Shown piece by piece: positions 35,065 to 39,121 of a stretch of DNA of 39,121 bases (the first letter of the stretch is position 1; each line of letters starts with the position of its first letter). A program made the position numbers and the translations under genes. The DNA comes from an uncultured Alphaproteobacteria bacterium (GTDB lineage: Bacteria; Pseudomonadota; Alphaproteobacteria; Rhizobiales; Aestuariivirgaceae), in assembly GCA_937872985.1 (NCBI GenBank), contig CALMUW010000007.1:1-39121 (forward strand), read 5' to 3'. The notes under the pieces were generated by a model. That model was not told the origin of the DNA and ran no database searches. It saw only the letters and a list, made by a program, of their open reading frames with translations.

Positions 35065-38000
35065 GGCTTCTCATCCCCACGCCCGAACAGAAAAACGCCG
35101 CCCAGCCCCGGCAATCGGTCTGGGTCGGGGCCAATGCCGGTTCGGGCAAGACCCATGTGCTGGTGGACCGGGTGATCCGCCTCATGCTGGCGGGCGCCGC
35201 CCCCCCCCCCCTTCTCTGCCTCACCCTCACCAAGGCGGCGGCGGCGGGAATGGGCGCCCGCCGCCCTCAGCGTCTGGCCGGCTGGGCCGCCCTGTCCGAC
35301 GCCGCCCTGACCGAGCATCTTCTGGCCCTGGGTGAAGATATCGGCGATGGTGCCGTGCTGGTCCGCGCCCGCCGCCTCTTCACCCGCGCGCTCGAAACCC
35401 CGGGCGGCCTCAAGATCCAGACCATCCACGCCTTTTGTGAGCGCCTGTTGCAGCTTTTTCCGGTGGAGGCAGGCATTGCGCCGGGCTTCCGCGTCATGGA
35501 CGAGCGCGAGACAGAAGAGATGTATCGCCTCGCCGCCGAGGCCGTGCTGCTCGAGGCGGAAACGGCGCGCGCGGGCGCATTGGCCGAAGCCTATGCCACG
35601 GTCATGCGTCATGTCACCGCCGACAGTTTTGCCGCTCTCATGCGCGCCAGTCTGTCGGGTCGCGGCGGCCTTGCCCGGCAACTGGCGGCGGCGGAGGGCC
35701 TGGATGCGGTCCGTCTGGTGTTGCGCCACCGCTTTGGCTTTGCCCCCGGCGACACCACGGCCGCCCTGGAAGCCGACATCATCCGCGATGATCCGGGCTG
35801 GGCCAGTGTGGCGGCCGCTCTCGCAGGCGAACCGGAAAAGCGCCTGCAGGAGGCGCTGGCCAGGATCACGGCCTTTCGCACCAGTGCCGATGCGGCGGAA
35901 AAGCGCGCCCGCCTCACCGCACTGGTCTTCACCGCTGACGGCACGCCCCGCGCCGGTTCCATCACCACCAAGGGCTTCCGCAGCACGGCACCCGGGCCTG
36001 CGGCCTTTCTCGATCGGATGCAGCCGTCATTGGTGGCGCGCCTCACCCGTCATGATGAGCTGCTGCGCATCGAGGCCAGCGAGGCGCTCTACACCCTGGC
36101 GGCGGCGGTCCTGTCCCGCATCAAGGCGCTGAAGGCGGCGCGCGGGGCCTATGACTTCGACGATCTCATCGCCCGCACCGAACAGCTCCTCACCACCGGC
36201 AGGCTGGCGGGCTGGGTGCTCTACAAGCTCGATGCCGGGCTGGAGCATATTCTCGTTGACGAGGCCCAGGACACCTCGCCCCGGCAATGGTCCATCGTGA
36301 CGGCGCTTGCCCAGGAATTCTTCGCCGGCGCGGGCCGGCCGCAGCCGCGGCCGCGCACCGTCTTCGTGGTCGGCGACCACAAGCAGTCCATCTACAGTTT
36401 CCAGGGCGCCGATGTGGCGGGCTTCGCCGCCGCGCAGGCGCGCTTTGCCGACATGGTGGGGGCGGGCGGCCAGAGCCTTTCGGTCATCGACCTCACCATC
36501 TCCTATCGCAGCGTGCCTGCCATCCTCGACGTGGTCGATCACGCCTTCGCCCCCGGCTCGCCCGCCCTGACCGGGCTGGAGCGCGCCGACCTGCCTGTCC
36601 TGTCGCACCAGTCGGTGCGCCGGGGCACCCCCGGCCTGTTTGAAATCTGGCCGCTCATGGAACCCCTGGCCGATGCCCAGCCCCCGGCCTGGGATGCGCC
36701 GGTGGACCGCGAGCCGCCGCAGTCACCCCGGCGGCGTCTGGCGCGGCGCATCGCCACCATGATCGCCGACTGGCTCAGGCGCGGCCGCCTGCTTGCCGCC
36801 GAGGGCCGCGCTGTCGTTCCCGCCGACATCCTCATCCTGCTGCAAACCCGGCGCGCCCTGTTCAGCGCGCTGGTGGCGGAACTGCGCCGTGCCGGGGTGC
36901 CCGTGGCCGGGGCCGACCGCCTCAAGCTCATGGACAACATCGCCATCCTCGATCTGCTGGCGCTGGGCCAGTGGCTGCTGCTGCCGGATGATGATCACAG
37001 CCTCGCCTGCGTGCTGAAAAGCCCGCTGCTGCCGGAACCTCTGGATGACGACGCCCTGACGCCGCTGGCCCATGGCCGTCAGGGCCAGAGCCTGTGGCAG
37101 CGCCTGCAGGATGCCGAAGGTCAGGCCGCCCGCGCCAATGCCGCCGCCCTGGCGGACTGGCGGGCCCTGGGGCCGGGGGTCCGGCCCTATGATCTCTATG
37201 CCGCCGTTCTGACCGCGCGGCGGCGCGCCATCGTCGCCCGCCTCGGCAGCGAGGCACTGGACGCCACCGACGCCTTCCTCGATCTCGCCCTCGCCTACGA
37301 GGAAGACCATGGCGCCTCGCTGGCGGGCTTCCTCCACTGGTTCGCCGCCACCGACACGGTGATCCGCCGCGAGATGGACAAGAGCCAGGGCGAGGTCAGG
37401 CTCATGACCGTCCATGGTGCCAAGGGGCTGGAGGCCAATATCGTCATCCTGCCCGATGCCGCCGATCTGCCGGGAGGCCGGGGGTCGGGCCTTGTCGCCA
37501 TTCCCGATGGCGAGCCGGGGGCGGGCCTGCCGCTCTGGGCCGTGCCGCACCTCGTGCAATCATCGCAGGTGGAGAACTGGGAGCAGGCGGCGGAAATCCT
37601 GACCCTGCGCGAGCGCAATCGGCTCCTCTATGTCGCCATGACGCGCGCCCGCGACGAACTCTATGTCTGCGGCGTGGCGGGCCACACTGGCATGCCGGAA
37701 GATTGCTGGTATGCTCATCTGAAGAAGATCTTTCTGGAGGACGGGCCGGGCCAGGCCCTGATGCGCCGGGTGCCCGCCTTCGACAACGACGGCGAGATCT
37801 GGCGGCACGGCCCTGACCCCATGTGGCATGAGGCTGCGGCCACGCCCGCCGCCGCCCTCGCTGTGCCCGATTGGGCCACCACCATGCCCGCCCTGGAGGG
37901 CCGGGCGCGTCCGGCCACCGTCACCGGTCTGGCCAAGGGGCAGGCCCCCGCCGACCTGGCCGCCGTGCAGCGCGCCTTGCAGCGGGGCAGTGCCATCCAC

Positions 38001-38468
38001 CTGCTGTTGCAGGAATTGCCCGACCTGCCGCCTTCGGCCCGCGCCGACTATGCCCGCCGCAAGGGCGCGCGCCTCGGCCTCGCCCCGGCGGAGGTGACGG
38101 AGCTGCTCGCCCTCATGGAGCGGCCCGATCTTGCCGCCTTTTTCAGCAATGGTGCGGCCCAGTCCGAGGTTTCCTTCCGGGCGCTGGGGCCGGACGGCCA
38201 GGCCCTCGTCGGCCAGATAGACCGTCTGGCGGTCACCCCCTCCGAGGTGCTGATTCTCGACTACAAGAGTGATTCCCGTCCGCCGGCGGCAGTGGACGCG
38301 AGCCATCCCTACGTCCGTCAGATGGCCCTCTATGCCCGGGCGCTGGCGGGGGCCTGGCCGGGGCACCGGCTGCGCTGCTGCCTGCTCTGGACCGCCACCG
38401 GCCGGGCCGAATGGCTGGAGGAGGGACTTCTGGCGCAAGCCCTGATCGAAATGTCACAGGCCGGGTGA
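35061..38468 (+). CDS. addA: Double-strand break repair helicase-nuclease AddA
   Basis: An 1135-residue UvrD-family helicase with a C-terminal nuclease, partner of AddB. The Walker A is ANAGSGKTHVLVDRV (Lys30); QTIHAFCERLLQLFP, AYDFDDLI, ILVDEAQDTSPRQW (motif II), VVGDHKQSIYSFQGA (motif III), VRLMTVHGAKGLEA (motif V) and LLYVAMTRARDELYV (motif VI) follow. The nuclease shows GQIDRLAV and ILDYKSD (Asp1067, Lys1069). ATG 35061 is used; the earlier in-frame start lies in addB. Motif Ia is unusual: LTLTKAAAAGMGARRPQRL, where relatives have a TFTKAAAAEM-type sequence, next to a 12-C run. The change may be a sequencing error. Confidence 0.94.
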   Translation: MRLLIPTPEQKNAAQPRQSVWVGANAGSGKTHVLVDRVIRLMLAGAAPPPLLCLTLTKAAAAGMGARRPQRLAGWAALSDAALTEHLLALGEDIGDGAVLVRARRLFTRALETPGGLKIQTIHAFCERLLQLFPVEAGIAPGFRVMDERETEEMYRLAAEAVLLEAETARAGALAEAYATVMRHVTADSFAALMRASLSGRGGLARQLAAAEGLDAVRLVLRHRFGFAPGDTTAALEADIIRDDPGWASVAAALAGEPEKRLQEALARITAFRTSADAAEKRARLTALVFTADGTPRAGSITTKGFRSTAPGPAAFLDRMQPSLVARLTRHDELLRIEASEALYTLAAAVLSRIKALKAARGAYDFDDLIARTEQLLTTGRLAGWVLYKLDAGLEHILVDEAQDTSPRQWSIVTALAQEFFAGAGRPQPRPRTVFVVGDHKQSIYSFQGADVAGFAAAQARFADMVGAGGQSLSVIDLTISYRSVPAILDVVDHAFAPGSPALTGLERADLPVLSHQSVRRGTPGLFEIWPLMEPLADAQPPAWDAPVDREPPQSPRRRLARRIATMIADWLRRGRLLAAEGRAVVPADILILLQTRRALFSALVAELRRAGVPVAGADRLKLMDNIAILDLLALGQWLLLPDDDHSLACVLKSPLLPEPLDDDALTPLAHGRQGQSLWQRLQDAEGQAARANAAALADWRALGPGVRPYDLYAAVLTARRRAIVARLGSEALDATDAFLDLALAYEEDHGASLAGFLHWFAATDTVIRREMDKSQGEVRLMTVHGAKGLEANIVILPDAADLPGGRGSGLVAIPDGEPGAGLPLWAVPHLVQSSQVENWEQAAEILTLRERNRLLYVAMTRARDELYVCGVAGHTGMPEDCWYAHLKKIFLEDGPGQALMRRVPAFDNDGEIWRHGPDPMWHEAAATPAAALAVPDWATTMPALEGRARPATVTGLAKGQAPADLAAVQRALQRGSAIHLLLQELPDLPPSARADYARRKGARLGLAPAEVTELLALMERPDLAAFFSNGAAQSEVSFRALGPDGQALVGQIDRLAVTPSEVLILDYKSDSRPPAAVDASHPYVRQMALYARALAGAWPGHRLRCCLLWTATGRAEWLEEGLLAQALIEMSQAG
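35200..35211 (+). repeat. 12-C homopolymer inside addA
   Basis: Twelve consecutive C encode three prolines plus the first base of a Leu codon just before helicase motif Ia. Within the next 60 bases several conserved residues differ from family expectation (Phe to Leu in TFT, Glu to Gly in AAxEM), while the frame is intact. Confidence 0.9.
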
Positions 38469-38473
38469 CCACC

Positions 38474-38502
38474 CTTGACCTTCAGGGGGGACCTTCCTAC
38501 TT
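38474..38502 (+). promoter_or_regulatory. Candidate trxA promoter
   Basis: A perfect CTTGAC (38474-38479), a 17-base spacer and CTACTT (38497-38502; 4/6 to CTATAT) lie just after the addA stop. The leader would be about 30 bases and contains GGAG (38524-38527) ten bases before the trxA ATG. This implies trxA can be transcribed separately from addBA. Confidence 0.55.
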
Positions 38503-38537
38503 CTGTGCTTTCCCGACTCATTTGGAGTGACTCCCCC

Positions 38538-38861
38538 ATGAAGACCCACAAGGTATCCGATGCCTCCTTCGAGGCCGAAGTGCTGCAGTCCGAAACCCCC
38601 GTCATCGTGGATTTCTGGGCGGAATGGTGCGGTCCCTGCAAGATGATCGCGCCCGCCCTGGAAGAGATCGCGGCGGGCCTCGGCGGCAAGGCCAAGATCG
38701 TCAAGGTCAATGTCGATGAAAATCCCGGCACACCCTCGCGCTACGGGGTGCGCGGCATCCCGACCCTCATGGTCTTCAAGGGTGGCAAGGTGGTGGATAC
38801 CAAGGTGGGTGCCGCCCCCAAGGGTCAGCTTCAGGCCTGGATCGACGGTGCCATTGCCTGA
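38538..38861 (+). CDS. trxA: Thioredoxin
   Basis: A 107-residue thioredoxin, the general cytoplasmic disulfide reductant. It has the active site [14 protein letters not shown], the conserved Asp in [14 protein letters not shown] and the cis-proline in [12 protein letters not shown]. Length is that of TrxA. The ATG at 38538 gives the normal N-terminus ([15 protein letters not shown]); an earlier in-frame TTG at 38475 lies within the promoter. addA-trxA adjacency is common in Rhizobiales; here a separate promoter and a strong terminator bracket trxA. Confidence 0.97.
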   Translation: MKTHKVSDASFEAEVLQSETPVIVDFWAEWCGPCKMIAPALEEIAAGLGGKAKIVKVNVDENPGTPSRYGVRGIPTLMVFKGGKVVDTKVGAAPKGQLQAWIDGAIA

Positions 38862-38884
38862 TTTCACCTGGATGTGAAAACTTC

Positions 38885-38919
38885 GCCGCCGGGGTCTGAA
38901 GCCCCGGCGGTTTTGTTTT
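38885..38919 (+). terminator. Rho-independent terminator after trxA
   Basis: CCGCCGGGG (38886-38894) pairs with CCCCGGCGG (38902-38910) across a 7-base loop, followed by TTTTGTTTT (38911-38919). It is the clearest intrinsic terminator in the window. A smaller TTTCAC/GTGAAA hairpin lies at 38862-38879, between the trxA stop and the terminator. Confidence 0.9.
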
Positions 38920-38969
38920 AGAGCAACCTATCGACGGCAGTTGATTCCAACTGACCGCCGGTTGCTCTA
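38919..38969. repeat. 51-bp palindromic repeat at the transposase 3' end
   Basis: TAGAGCAACC (38919-38928) and GGTTGCTCTA (38960-38969) are perfect 10-bp inverted arms. Between them CAGTTG and CAACTG form a second stem around ATTC, with CGG and CCG outside it. The arm sequence AGAGCAAC/GTTGCTCT is shared with the second hairpin of the composite repeat near 19025-19072, so both belong to one repeat family. Its right arm includes the stop codon of the IS481-type transposase. Confidence 0.85.
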
Positions 38970-39121
38970 GGTGTGGAGCCTCAACAGGTTGTCCTCGGAT
39001 AGTTCGAGGCGACTGATGGGTGTCATTGAGTTTAGGCCGCCGTGTGGGCGATGCCAATTGTATCGATGGGTCCAGAGGGGGAGTTGTTCGGCTCTGGCAT
39101 CGGATGTGGGATAGCTTCGGG
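38967..39121 (-). CDS. IS481-family transposase, C-terminal part (cut by window edge)
   Basis: Reading leftward from the window edge, an open frame of 50 codons ends at TAG (38967-38969). It includes LPLWTHRYNWHRPHGGLN and ends PISRLELSEDNLLRLHT. The YNWHRPHGGL stretch, with PISRL and a terminal LLRLH, is characteristic of the C-terminus of IS481-type DDE transposases. The catalytic core is outside the window, so intactness cannot be judged. No transposon end is proven inside the window; the adjacent palindrome is a host-type repeat or lies close to the IS end. Confidence 0.8.
   Translation of the reverse strand, partial: RSYPTSDARAEQLPLWTHRYNWHRPHGGLNSMTPISRLELSEDNLLRLHT

Noticed and set aside
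38776..39057. A 93-codon minus-strand frame at the right edge
   Set aside because: It is in a different frame from the IS481 transposase tail and runs through the terminator and the trxA 3' end.

Overview
The window is high-GC, densely packed chromosomal DNA from an alphaproteobacterium, most likely of the Hyphomicrobiales (Rhizobiales) or a close relative. The evidence is protein content: an OlsB-type ornithine-lipid acyltransferase, a malic enzyme fused to a phosphotransacetylase-like domain, the Gram-negative AddA/AddB recombination pair, a DivL-like histidine-kinase homologue with Tyr in place of the phosphorylated His, and a TsaE domain fused to an AmgK-like sugar kinase. Almost everything is core housekeeping. 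I see no rRNA, tRNA, CRISPR array, prophage or defence island.

Layout from left to right. Positions 1-235 hold the start of a leftward lipoprotein gene whose frame breaks at a run of six G. Then come rightward rsmI, yraN, gshB, a HAD hydrolase and yifB/comM; a hybrid histidine kinase with a degenerate first receiver; olsB; and leftward maeB. Next is a rightward block mutS-glnD-murJ-trpS-nfuA. A composite palindromic repeat of about 150 bp (18946-19096) separates nfuA from the convergent pair mutM-echA. Divergent from mutM is the quinone/nucleotide block ubiE-ubiB-coaBC-dut-moeB-like, followed by ahcY. A tightly overlapped run divL-like, tsaE-amgK, murU, addB, addA comes next, then trxA with its own promoter and a strong terminator. 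The right edge has a second palindromic repeat and the 3' end of a leftward IS481-family transposase.

Many neighbours overlap by ATGA or TGATG (gshB/HAD, mutS/glnD, ubiE/ubiB, coaBC/dut, divL-like/tsaE-amgK, tsaE-amgK/murU, addB/addA), which implies translational coupling. Functional groupings are visible: ubiquinone synthesis (ubiE, ubiB), peptidoglycan export and recycling (murJ, amgK domain, murU), DNA repair (mutS, mutM, addA, addB, dut for pool cleaning), glutathione and thioredoxin redox (gshB, trxA), and nitrogen and carbon control (glnD, maeB).

I do not find a convincing new multigene system. The points most worth a second look are the DivL-like Tyr substitution, the pseudo-receiver in the first kinase, the TsaE-AmgK fusion beside MurU, two palindromic repeats with the same ends (one abutting a transposase stop codon), and three homopolymer tracts. 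Two of the tracts (coaBC and addA) coincide with loss of otherwise conserved residues; the third coincides with the broken lipoprotein frame. All three may be sequence errors.
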